The notes under the pieces: generated by a model
The model's input: the letters and a program-made list of their open reading frames with translations, nothing else
Told to the model about the DNA's origin: nothing
Database searches by the model: none
Program-made: the position numbers and the translations under genes
Shown here: piece by piece, positions 15,182 to 21,587 of the stretch
How the letters are laid out: every line of letters begins with the position of its first letter
Position numbering within the stretch: position 1 is the stretch's first letter
Virus record (IMG/VR): IMGVR_UViG_3300035698_004529
Location: 1-21,587 of that record
Reading direction: 5' to 3' (one strand)
Origin: a virus
Length of the DNA stretch: 21,587 nt

Positions 15182-17437
15182 TCAGATTAATTCATCGAAA
15201 TTTTGATCAGTGCGAGTAGCATAGAAGTTCACCAAAATAAATTCAGCGGTACGAACAGGCTTTAAGTAGATATCTACTACCATTTCGTTTGCATCTCTAA
15301 TTTCTGCTCCATTATTTCTACCATCACAAATGATCCGGTAGTCATAAACTCCTTCATTGTTTTTGGCAATGTCGAAGATTGGAGTCAAGATATTAACAAC
15401 ACGAGTTCGAGTAAACACTGTATTCGGTTGGAACACAAAGTATTTCATCAAGCTACGTGTAGCCTTTTCAAGAGTCAAGAACAACCGTCTAACGTTGATT
15501 CTATCGAATGCACTAGGTTTCTTCTGTAAGGTCTTCTGACCCCAACAGGTGATACCCTCATTCGGAAAATCGACAACGGCGTTAATGTTATTACGATATA
15601 ACAAATCACGCTGTTTCTGCGTGGTCATAAGTGCTACGTCAACTGCACCAGTAACAATACCATTTTCAAGACCAGCAGGAGCTGACCACTTATACAGTCT
15701 TGCGTCTAGTTTAGACATGATTGCTCCTTGGAACCCAGAATATGGAACCCAAGCAAAATCACTTGAAGTAGAATCGTATACCTTCAGCCACTGTGCGTAG
15801 AACGCAGAGTAACTACTGTTGATGTTAGCCACCAATTGTTTGATAGGTGCATAAATATGCTGAGAGAAGTTCTTGGATTTATCGGCAAGGGCTTTAAAGT
15901 CTTTACCTTTCACAAGGATATTTCTATAGCAATCTGCAACATACATACAATCTTTACGAGTGTCCTGACAGAACACATCATATTGGCTTGTAATAACCGT
16001 CCAGTTATTTTCAACAGCTTCTAATTCTGCAACAGAAGTCATCGGAACGTTTACAGTATCATCGAACTCGTTGGATGCAGTCACGATCTTGGTTGTAGTA
16101 TGAATTGTTGACAATCCAGCATCGAGAATAATATCCAATGGATAAACCTCCCAATCTTCAGCCAGTCTAAGACCTATTTCCAATTTTCTTGATACATCAC
16201 CAATGTTTTTGGATACATCTACTGTTTCTTTATACACACCAAGTGTGTAACCAGCATCAGCAGACAGACCAGTAACGTCAGTGGTTGCTCCAGAGAGAGT
16301 ATTCGTTAGAGCATCAGCGGTTAGTATCCGCACCCTATGGCTAGGAATACCAGAATCATCCAACCAATTACCTGCGGCGAGGTTAGGGTTAACCATAACG
16401 TCCAAGTATGTTGAGGATTGATCCACCAATTTTTCCAACGAGAACGTGGTCTCTTGGAATCCATTAGGATTTGTATACATTCTATCTGCACCCAAAGAAC
16501 CAGCATGACTCTCAACCTGTGCAAACTTAAGTGCATTCTCTTCGCTGGTATAACCAGAACGAGCAAACTTATAAAGTCCAACAATTACGCCGTCTTTATA
16601 TTCATTTGCCCCGAAGTCCCAAGTTGGGACACCTTCAATTACCTCGGAAATGCTGTTAGGCACATTCGTGATATTCCCAGAAAGAGAAAACGATAAGCGA
16701 CTGTCGCTTAATGAATTCCAATCACTACCACTTACCGAAGGAAGAGTAACACCAGCACCAGTTTCGATACTATTGATACTTGTGAATTCAACATCTTCAT
16801 TGTTAACAGTAGCTGAAGATTGTGTATTATCAGAAAGACCAATATAGTAACCTTCGAAGTTCTGATTAACAGTAGTTTGATTCTTATTAACAACAACTAA
16901 ACCAGCTTCTCCAACTGCTGATGCGAATCTATCAGCATCGGTTGATCCAGTAAGGGTTCTTGAGGTTGTATCCCAAGTGATCCCGCCCTGTTTCCATGAA
17001 ATGTATTCTGTTTCAGTGATTGTGCTCTGTGTAGGACGACCAATGTAGTAATCTCCACTGGCAGTATAACTGACAGGAAGTCCACTTGGGTTTGCGTCTG
17101 AAACGGAGTAAACGGGGTACATCAATACTGAGTAACCAGAATCGTTGTAACCTTCTCCACCACCTGTACTACCGTAAGGTAGACGGTTAAATAACAGTTT
17201 TGCTGGTGTTTGTAGCACCTGCTTAACTGTGTGATATGCATATCTCTCTGCCGGATTCGTAGGGATACCATAGATTTGCTCATATTCCTTAATTGAGGTA
17301 ACATTCAATAATTCTTGTGCTGGGCCTTGGTCTGCAAAGCCGTTGATAAGAATGTTAGTTCCAATAGGAAGACTTCCTCGTAGGGACAAATCAATTTCAG
17401 TAATCTGTACGCCGGGACTTTCAATTGTTCTAGCCAT
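15182..17437 (-). CDS. 18: Tail sheath protein gp18
   Basis: This 751-aa protein is the contractile sheath subunit (T4 gp18, 659 aa). The N-terminus RTIESPGVQITEIDLSLRGSL, followed by GTNILINGFADQGPAQELLNVTS, is the sheath signature. The C-terminal ~150 residues (INAVVDFPNEGITCWGQKTLQ, then FDRINVRRLFLTLEKATRSLMKYFVFQPN and the AEFILVNFYATRTDQNFDE end) form the conserved core domain that holds neighbouring subunits together. The central ~350 residues are variable, as in other sheaths, and form the outer domains. It has a late-type motif (17455-17462) and AAGGAG before the start and a terminator after the stop, so it is probably a strong single-gene unit. In the tail it surrounds the gp19 tube. 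Confidence 0.95.
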   Translation of the reverse strand: MARTIESPGVQITEIDLSLRGSLPIGTNILINGFADQGPAQELLNVTSIKEYEQIYGIPTNPAERYAYHTVKQVLQTPAKLLFNRLPYGSTGGGEGYNDSGYSVLMYPVYSVSDANPSGLPVSYTASGDYYIGRPTQSTITETEYISWKQGGITWDTTSRTLTGSTDADRFASAVGEAGLVVVNKNQTTVNQNFEGYYIGLSDNTQSSATVNNEDVEFTSINSIETGAGVTLPSVSGSDWNSLSDSRLSFSLSGNITNVPNSISEVIEGVPTWDFGANEYKDGVIVGLYKFARSGYTSEENALKFAQVESHAGSLGADRMYTNPNGFQETTFSLEKLVDQSSTYLDVMVNPNLAAGNWLDDSGIPSHRVRILTADALTNTLSGATTDVTGLSADAGYTLGVYKETVDVSKNIGDVSRKLEIGLRLAEDWEVYPLDIILDAGLSTIHTTTKIVTASNEFDDTVNVPMTSVAELEAVENNWTVITSQYDVFCQDTRKDCMYVADCYRNILVKGKDFKALADKSKNFSQHIYAPIKQLVANINSSYSAFYAQWLKVYDSTSSDFAWVPYSGFQGAIMSKLDARLYKWSAPAGLENGIVTGAVDVALMTTQKQRDLLYRNNINAVVDFPNEGITCWGQKTLQKKPSAFDRINVRRLFLTLEKATRSLMKYFVFQPNTVFTRTRVVNILTPIFDIAKNNEGVYDYRIICDGRNNGAEIRDANEMVVDIYLKPVRTAEFILVNFYATRTDQNFDELI

Positions 17438-17454
17438 AATTTTCTCCTTTTAAC

Positions 17455-17462
17455 TATTTAGT
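17455..17462 (-). promoter_or_regulatory. Candidate late promoter ACTAAATA before gp18
   Basis: The - strand reads ACTAAATA-GTTAA-AAGGAG-N6-ATG. Core and spacing agree with the other copies. The gene behind it encodes one of the most abundant virion proteins, which fits a dedicated late promoter. Confidence 0.68.
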
Positions 17463-17496
17463 CTTTCTATAACGAAAAACCTAAAAATATAAATTA

Positions 17497-18111
17497 TTAT
17501 TCATTTACCATAACCACTTCCATTTGACTGAATTCAAAGTCAAAAGTCCCCTCTACTTGGGATGAATCTTGAAATTCAAAATTCAATCCTGAGAGTTTAA
17601 TCGGGAACGAGTTGTGGAATTTAAATTCACATATTGGCTCATTGTACTCATCTAGTGGATATATGGAGATAATCGTTTGATAATCCAAGTAATTATCGGT
17701 TTTTTCGATTTGTCCATCCCCATTATACGTTGTTGGGTGAGCAATTTGGTCATCAACACCAGACTCTCTCACTTTATTGAGTAAATCCAGCCATTTCCAC
17801 AAGACCCAGTAGTTTCTGAACCTGTTATCGATTACATATTTACACGACACAGGGTCGTATGCCTCACGATTTTGTGATGTCACCTTGACGGTTTGACCCA
17901 TCGTTGGTAGTGATTTAGATGGAATAGAAACATCAGGTATGGTTGCTGAATGTAACGAGAATTGCACTGAATCCACGTTAATTACGTCCTTTGTTATAGC
18001 ATCCCAATCCTTGCTGTCTATATCCCTTAATATTGGTGGAAGTGTCAATATCATGCGAAATTTATCTAGTCTCTGTTTGTTTAAAACAGATTGAAAAGTG
18101 TTATCTGTCAT
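17497..18111 (-). CDS. gp19-like tail tube paralogue or tail-completion protein
   Basis: I place the start at 18111 (MTDNTFQSV, 204 aa) because AGGAGA lies 4 bases upstream; the ATG at 18135 would overlap the terminase end and lacks a site. The sequence has tail-tube features: an early strand (FRMILTLPPI), a 'VQFSLHSATIPDVSIPSKSLPTMGQTVKV' region like the tube-fold strand-loop-strand, a NRFRNYWVLWKWLDLLN helix, and FPIKLSGLNFEF / GTFDFEFSQMEV strands at the C-terminus. It is about 40 residues longer than gp19 and lies before the sheath, while the classic gp19 lies after it. It may be a second tube protein or a tube terminator (a gp3/gp15-type role). It follows gp17 by 8 bases, so it is probably co-expressed with the nuclease half of the terminase. 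Confidence 0.7.
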   Translation of the reverse strand: MTDNTFQSVLNKQRLDKFRMILTLPPILRDIDSKDWDAITKDVINVDSVQFSLHSATIPDVSIPSKSLPTMGQTVKVTSQNREAYDPVSCKYVIDNRFRNYWVLWKWLDLLNKVRESGVDDQIAHPTTYNGDGQIEKTDNYLDYQTIISIYPLDEYNEPICEFKFHNSFPIKLSGLNFEFQDSSQVEGTFDFEFSQMEVVMVNE

Positions 18112-18119
18112 AGTTTCTC

Positions 18120-19334
18120 CTATACTAAGCTCCACCCAGCACCCAATAAGTCATTAACGTCTGGGTTGTTTGGGTCTTCGGGTTCCATTCCAAACAACAT
18201 AGGCATTGGTGCCCCCGGGGTCATCTGGTAAAAATCATCTAACTGGTAAAATTGTGGTGCTTCCACATATATATTACCGATTTTGCTAGGCTTTCCACGT
18301 TCATCATACTGTTGAACATCGAAATATTCTCTACAAAGGTCGCTGTCTAATGGAAGTAGTGCCCAGAACAGAGCATCAACACGGTCATCGTATACATCTC
18401 TTCCATCCTTCTTCTTCCAAACACCATTAGGTCTTCGGATGAAGGTTTCCAACTCATGAACCAAATTGATGTCATTTACATTAAGAACATCCAATGTGTT
18501 GATCCAATACCTCATGTTACTGACCCCTTTATATTTGGTTGATGTGGATGAATAACACCCAAATCGCTGTTTAGCTAAATTGGTATTGCTCGTGGTTGTC
18601 GTAAAGTTTACAAATTTATTGTATCCAAATGTGTGGAATAGCTCATCGATGACCTGTCCACCAGCATTATTTCTTTCGATTGCCATGTATGGGCGACCCC
18701 ACTGATTGGCAATTCTGAATAAAACTTCACCAAAGAAGTGAGGATCAATCAGTTTATCATGGAAGCAAGCCACCTGTCTAATATCTGTAAGGTCTGTAAT
18801 ATCAAGGACTTGTGCAACAGATGCGGCTTCACCTACACCCTCACTCACATCCACACCTATACTGTACAGGCGAGACGGATCTGGCTTTTCCCAAATCTGA
18901 TAATGTCCATCTTCCAATAATGCAATCGGAGGCTTTCTTGTTTTTCTCCATCTATCAAGAATAGCTCCATCAACCGCACTTTCACCAGTTTCAATGAACT
19001 GACAATTGTGTGATAATATCCCATCAGAATAAAATACATGACCATTTTCAACCTCCAATAAATCATACACATCCTCTTCACGCCCAGTAGGTTCGAGTTT
19101 AATGATCACTTCCAATCCACTTTCCGTTTCAAGTTTATCTCCAACCTTTAATTCGGAATATTTTATGGTGGAACTGTTAACTTGAAATGGATGGTCATAT
19201 GAGCATTCCATTTCATGCGATTCAGTCTTGACGTAGTATAAATACTTTACCAATTTCTGCACACCCTTGAATGGCCGAAACCCACTTGGGGTTGATACTT
19301 CATACTCATCTGTATATTTAATTTCTACTTTCAT
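18120..19334 (-). CDS. 17: Large terminase gp17, C-terminal half (intein C-fragment + nuclease domain)
   Basis: Residues 1-110 are an intein C-fragment ending DGILSHN; residues 111-404 are the C-extein beginning CQFIETGESAVDG. The C-extein carries the RNase H-like packaging nuclease: Asp162 (YSIGVDVSEG), Glu220 (AIERNNAGG) and the Asp316/317/320 group (YDDRVDALF) match the catalytic acids D401, E458 and D542 of T4 gp17. This half lacks the ATPase motifs, which are on the other polypeptide (20323-21243), so it can act only after trans-splicing, giving a 566-aa enzyme (T4: 610 aa). The ATG has no ribosome site; a GTAAATA motif ends 5 bases before it. A Pro/Met-rich C-terminus (PGAPMPMLFGMEPED) may be the portal- or prohead-contact tail. 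Confidence 0.92.
   Translation of the reverse strand: MKVEIKYTDEYEVSTPSGFRPFKGVQKLVKYLYYVKTESHEMECSYDHPFQVNSSTIKYSELKVGDKLETESGLEVIIKLEPTGREEDVYDLLEVENGHVFYSDGILSHNCQFIETGESAVDGAILDRWRKTRKPPIALLEDGHYQIWEKPDPSRLYSIGVDVSEGVGEAASVAQVLDITDLTDIRQVACFHDKLIDPHFFGEVLFRIANQWGRPYMAIERNNAGGQVIDELFHTFGYNKFVNFTTTTSNTNLAKQRFGCYSSTSTKYKGVSNMRYWINTLDVLNVNDINLVHELETFIRRPNGVWKKKDGRDVYDDRVDALFWALLPLDSDLCREYFDVQQYDERGKPSKIGNIYVEAPQFYQLDDFYQMTPGAPMPMLFGMEPEDPNNPDVNDLLGAGWSLV
19005..19334 (-). other. Intein C-fragment (110 aa) of the split terminase intein
   Basis: Visible intein blocks: block B around residues 40-50 (HEMECSYDHPF, with the conserved His48), block F at about 86-102 (REEDVYDLLEVENGHVFYSDG) and block G at the end (ILSHN, then +1 Cys). 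The penultimate His and terminal Asn are the residues needed for Asn cyclisation. No LAGLIDADG endonuclease domain is present. At 110 residues it is far longer than the ~35-residue C-fragments of classical split inteins such as Npu DnaE. Confidence 0.93.
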
Positions 19335-19339
19335 ATAAC

Positions 19340-19347
19340 TATTTACT
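19340..19347 (-). promoter_or_regulatory. Candidate late promoter AGTAAATA directly before the gp17 C-half
   Basis: The - strand reads AGTAAATA-GTTAT-ATG. With the 5-base gap of T4 late promoters, the first transcribed base would be the A of the start codon, so the message may be leaderless. Unlike the other copies, no ribosome site follows. Confidence 0.5.
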
Positions 19348-19374
19348 AATATATCGATAAATATCTAGCTATTT

Positions 19375-20280
19375 TCAATACCAATCATCATATCCATCCC
19401 AACCATCGAATATAACCTTTACATTACAATTCAATGACTTTACGATATTTTGAAGTCTTTGTTTATCATATTCTCTATTATATTTATGTTCATATTCATA
19501 AATTTCATAGACGGTATTGGTGGCTTCGCAATACCCATCTACCAAATAATTTAAGATCCTATGAGATCGGTTTATTATACAATCATTCAAGACTTCCTGC
19601 TGGTTTAGTAATTTAACCTCATTGACCCCGATTGAGCATTTTAATTTTCCAGATTTAATTCCACCAAAATAACAATCATAACGTTCACATTCATACTGTT
19701 CGTATTTTTCTCTCCACGCACTTCCATATCTATTTTCGAAATGCGAGTGCGTCTGTAGCGTATCTCTACATATTCTACAAAATCTCTTTGTGAATTGTTG
19801 TCTAGCAGGATCAAACGTCAATCGCCTCCCGCAGTGGCAGGTCAACTCATCACCAATGATCCCACGATGCTCACCCACTATACATAGCCTGAGAGATAGT
19901 GGCTTCCTTGGAATTAGATCGCCAATTACTTCATCACTCCAATGTATTAATGATTTATATAATCTAGGGTCATCTTTAATCATTGTTCTATTCTTGGCCT
20001 TTCCGAAGTATTTGGTGTAATTGAGAGGTCTACTATTTAATAGATCGACAGTTTCCTCTTTGGTGTAAATATCTACAGTTTCCAATTCCCCTTTGACCTT
20101 TTCGTAATTGGTGTTCAGCGCTTTAACGATAGTCTTACTGGATGACGGACTCCCGCATCCATGCTTTGCAGTATTACTTCTCGATCTACTAATGGCACTA
20201 CATTCATTGTTACAACATTTCCTATTGCTTCCCCTCTTGGGGGTGAACTCTGCACCGCAAACTACGCAATTTCTAATCAT
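19375..20280 (-). CDS. Homing endonuclease inside the split terminase intein (Vsr-like, two zinc clusters)
   Basis: The 301-aa protein lies between the two terminase halves. Zinc cluster 1: Cys5, Cys8, Cys22/23 and Cys27 (CVVC...CC...C). Zinc cluster 2: Cys148, Cys150, Cys168 and Cys171 (CHC...CRIC). The C-terminal ~85 residues resemble the nuclease core of the 567-aa endonuclease at 13337-15040: Glu221, then YLVDGYCEATNTVYEIYEYEH with Asp248, Glu259/Glu262 and His265, then NCNVKVIFDGW. This is the Vsr-like/PD-(D/E)XK ('EDxHD') family known from fractured genes. It should cut intein-less terminase alleles and so spread the element. It has its own late-type motif (20299-20306) and AAGGAG. The specific activity is inference. 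Confidence 0.85.
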   Translation of the reverse strand: MIRNCVVCGAEFTPKRGSNRKCCNNECSAISRSRSNTAKHGCGSPSSSKTIVKALNTNYEKVKGELETVDIYTKEETVDLLNSRPLNYTKYFGKAKNRTMIKDDPRLYKSLIHWSDEVIGDLIPRKPLSLRLCIVGEHRGIIGDELTCHCGRRLTFDPARQQFTKRFCRICRDTLQTHSHFENRYGSAWREKYEQYECERYDCYFGGIKSGKLKCSIGVNEVKLLNQQEVLNDCIINRSHRILNYLVDGYCEATNTVYEIYEYEHKYNREYDKQRLQNIVKSLNCNVKVIFDGWDGYDDWY

Positions 20281-20298
20281 AAGTATTCTCCTTATAAG

Positions 20299-20306
20299 TA
20301 TTTAGG
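20299..20306 (-). promoter_or_regulatory. Candidate late promoter CCTAAATA before the intein endonuclease
   Basis: The - strand reads CCTAAATA-CTTAT-AAGGAG-N7-ATG, with the same layout as before gp18 and gp19. It lies 17 bases after the stop of the terminase N-half, so the endonuclease can be transcribed on its own late in infection. Confidence 0.62.
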
Positions 20307-20322
20307 CACGGGGAACTCTTGA

Positions 20323-20427
20323 TTAAGGGATTTTGTTGAAGAAATTTGATATTTTTTGCTTTATGCCGTTTTTGTTAGACAAATCACCCTTTTTTCTAAT
20401 GACGATTTCCGTCTCGGAGCCACAACA
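20323..20427 (-). other. Intein N-fragment (34 aa) of the split terminase intein
   Basis: The fragment begins CCGSETEIVIRKKGD. I take the first Cys as Cys1, because C-x-x-[GS]-[DE]-T-x-[IV] is the block A pattern and then the junction reads EFG/CQF. After block A the fragment runs only about 20 more residues (KQKISNFFNKIP) to a TAA. No block B is present; it lies in the other fragment. Confidence 0.9.
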
Positions 20428-21243
20428 GCCAAATTCTTGGTTGAAGGATTCCTGAGAGCCGAGAGATTCGATCATACTCTGCCTCCATTTCTTACCACGA
20501 CCGGGCAATTCGTGCCATTCCATCTTTTCATGATGCCATTCCTTACTATCACCACGTTCTGATTCAGAATAAATCTGATAAAACTTATTAGAGGTACCGT
20601 TAGGAGTGGAAATTAAGAAAATCTTAGTTTCAGATGATGCTGAAATAATAGGAATAACAGAATTCCAGAACTCATCCATGATATGTGGTTGAATAAAAGC
20701 GGCCTCATCAATGATAAGACAGTTGGCAGTTTCACCACGAGATGAACTACTAGATGTAGAACTGATCGTAATACGTGAGTCATTTGCAAAAACAACCTCA
20801 GTCTTACCCCACTGTTTAACACCGGGTTTTAACCAGTTGGGAAGATACTCATAGGCCATTCTGATCCTTCTAAGGATTTGAATAGCCGTTGCCTCTTTAT
20901 TAGCCACGATCATTACAGTCTTGTCTCCTTGGAAACAGGTCATCCATAATGCATAAATAGTCATCATAGTCGTCTTTCCTGTCTGACGTGAAGCCAAACA
21001 TACAACTCGGTTATGTTTACCTAAACTCTTAATGATACGTCTCTGTGGTCTGAAAAGTGATATTTTTTTCTTGCCTTCCTCAAGTGTTGTAATGAAAAAA
21101 TGATTCTCTGCGAAATGTGTAATGTTTTTGAAACATTTATCCATCTCTTTAATCATCTCCGGTGTATATTCGAACTCAGCCTTAACAGAAGGCAGGTTTG
21201 GGTTGCCCATGTAAATGCTCGGATCGAAATTATTTGTAGCCAT
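20323..21243 (-). CDS. 17: Large terminase gp17, N-terminal half (ATPase domain + intein N-fragment)
   Basis: Residues 1-272 are the ATPase of the packaging motor. The Walker A motif is S85-R-Q-T-G-K-T-T (T4: SRQLGKTT), Walker B is CLIIDEAAF with Asp179-Glu180, and motif III is ISTPNG (211-216). A QPHIMDEFW segment after Walker B and the ESFNQEFG end agree with T4-like terminases. Residues 273-306 are the intein N-fragment starting at Cys273, followed by a stop. The nuclease domain is encoded separately (18120-19334). This half alone would be a motor ATPase without a nuclease. It has a strong ribosome site (AAGGAG), and its start lies 9 bases after the upstream probable gp16 stop. Confidence 0.94.
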   Translation of the reverse strand: MATNNFDPSIYMGNPNLPSVKAEFEYTPEMIKEMDKCFKNITHFAENHFFITTLEEGKKKISLFRPQRRIIKSLGKHNRVVCLASRQTGKTTMMTIYALWMTCFQGDKTVMIVANKEATAIQILRRIRMAYEYLPNWLKPGVKQWGKTEVVFANDSRITISSTSSSSSRGETANCLIIDEAAFIQPHIMDEFWNSVIPIISASSETKIFLISTPNGTSNKFYQIYSESERGDSKEWHHEKMEWHELPGRGKKWRQSMIESLGSQESFNQEFGCCGSETEIVIRKKGDLSNKNGIKQKISNFFNKIP

Positions 21244-21252
21244 ATTAACTCC

Positions 21253-21587
21253 TTATTTTATTATTTTTTTCAAATCATCATCCCAATCATCAACCTCTCT
21301 ATTATTGAAGTTTTCCAGATAATCTATATCAATGTCATCAAATCCAACACAATCTCCATAATCGGTTACTATATTTCCAGTGACATGCATTGTGCCCATT
21401 GCTAGTGAAATTGTAGAGGTCATTTCTCCTACAATTTTAATTATATCCTTGACTGTATTATCCAAATTGGAATCGTCAGGGTGGAGGTTTAGAACAGTAT
21501 TTGTCATTTTATTTGAAAAGTCCTCAACCTCTGAAAGTTTTTTTTCTGCTTCCTCTATATCATACGTCACAGATTCAATACTGATTC
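21253..21587 (-). CDS. Probable small terminase subunit (gp16 position), 5' end outside window
   Basis: The frame is open from the window edge, so the gene is cut off; an internal GTG at 21570 is not needed as a start. The visible ~110 residues include a coiled-coil-like part (YDIEEAEKKLSEVEDFSNKMTNTVL), a helix (NTVKDIIKIVGEMTSTISLAMGTM) and a very acidic tail (DDIDIDYLENF...DDWDDDLKK). T4 gene 16 lies directly upstream of 17, overlaps it and encodes a helical oligomer, so position and helical nature fit gp16. I see no convincing residue-level match to gp16, so the name rests mainly on context. It ends in a TAA immediately followed by the gp17 ribosome site. Confidence 0.55.
   Translation of the reverse strand, partial: ISIESVTYDIEEAEKKLSEVEDFSNKMTNTVLNLHPDDSNLDNTVKDIIKIVGEMTSTISLAMGTMHVTGNIVTDYGDCVGFDDIDIDYLENFNNREVDDWDDDLKKIIK

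Larger units (their letters stand above)
19005..20427 (-). mobile_element. Fractured-gene insertion in gp17: split intein plus homing endonuclease
   Basis: The 1.4-kb element sits within the terminase reading frame between FNQEFG and CQFIETG, a conserved spot at the end of the ATPase region. It contains the intein N-fragment (20427-20323), a free-standing endonuclease gene (20280-19375) and the intein C-fragment (19334-19005). Removing it restores one continuous terminase. The arrangement is the 'fractured gene' class first described from environmental sequence data. Confidence 0.88.

Noticed and set aside
18112-18135. ATG at 18135 as the start of the tube-like gene.
   Set aside because: It overlaps the terminase end and has no ribosome site, while AGGAGA stands 4 bases before the ATG at 18111.
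18120-21243. Reading gp17 as a gene broken by stop codons or frameshifts (pseudogene).
   Set aside because: Both halves have proper starts, intact catalytic motifs and matching intein ends, and an endonuclease gene lies between. A split intein explains everything.

Overview
This 21.6 kb window is part of the genome of a T4-like myovirus: a contractile-tailed, double-stranded DNA phage in the wide T4 superfamily, AT-rich and probably from an aquatic host. That is inferred from gene content. It carries recognisable counterparts of T4 gp32 (ssDNA-binding protein), gp45 (sliding clamp), gp17 (large terminase), gp18 (sheath), gp19 (tube), and the baseplate and tail proteins gp26, gp51, gp29, gp48/gp54, gp53, gp27 and gp5. 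I see no tRNA, rRNA or CRISPR array.

Layout. (1) Positions 1-2700, + strand: a compact replication operon (gp32, two unknown genes, gp45, one unknown gene) with overlapping or closely spaced genes, closed by a C(UUCG)G hairpin terminator at 2711-2733. (2) Positions 21587 down to 2732, - strand: a long late region for packaging and tail. In transcription order it reads: probable gp16 end, gp17 (split in two), a gp19-like tube protein, gp18 sheath, a large homing endonuclease, an unknown 113-aa gene, gp19 tube, a gp54/gp48-like tube-cap protein, gp26, gp51, gp29 tape measure, a gp48-like protein, gp53, gp27-like hub, gp5-like spike and a Leu/Pro-rich repeat protein. One small HNH gene (13057-13344) lies on the opposite strand.

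Most interesting system. The terminase gene is a 'fractured gene'. Its ATPase half ends in a 34-residue intein N-fragment (with the usual Cys1). Its nuclease half starts with a 110-residue intein C-fragment that carries block B and ends in His-Asn before a +1 Cys. Between the halves lies a free-standing Vsr-like/PD-(D/E)XK homing endonuclease gene. Protein trans-splicing would rebuild a 566-aa terminase. The split lies between intein blocks A and B, the rare layout known from metagenomic TerL inteins such as AceL-TerL. Here it is seen in its genome context.

Other notable points. The gp26 gene ends with a T TTT TTT slippery heptamer that would shift -1 into the adjacent gp51-like frame. That frame has no ribosome binding site of its own, so a 353-aa tail-assembly-chaperone fusion is predicted. 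A short module, NTAAATA-N5-(A)AGGA(G), recurs before several late genes and looks like a T4-type late promoter fused to the Shine-Dalgarno site. The sheath and tube genes each sit between such a motif and a terminator. Two or three homing endonucleases cluster in the late region, one of them fused to an acetyltransferase-like domain.
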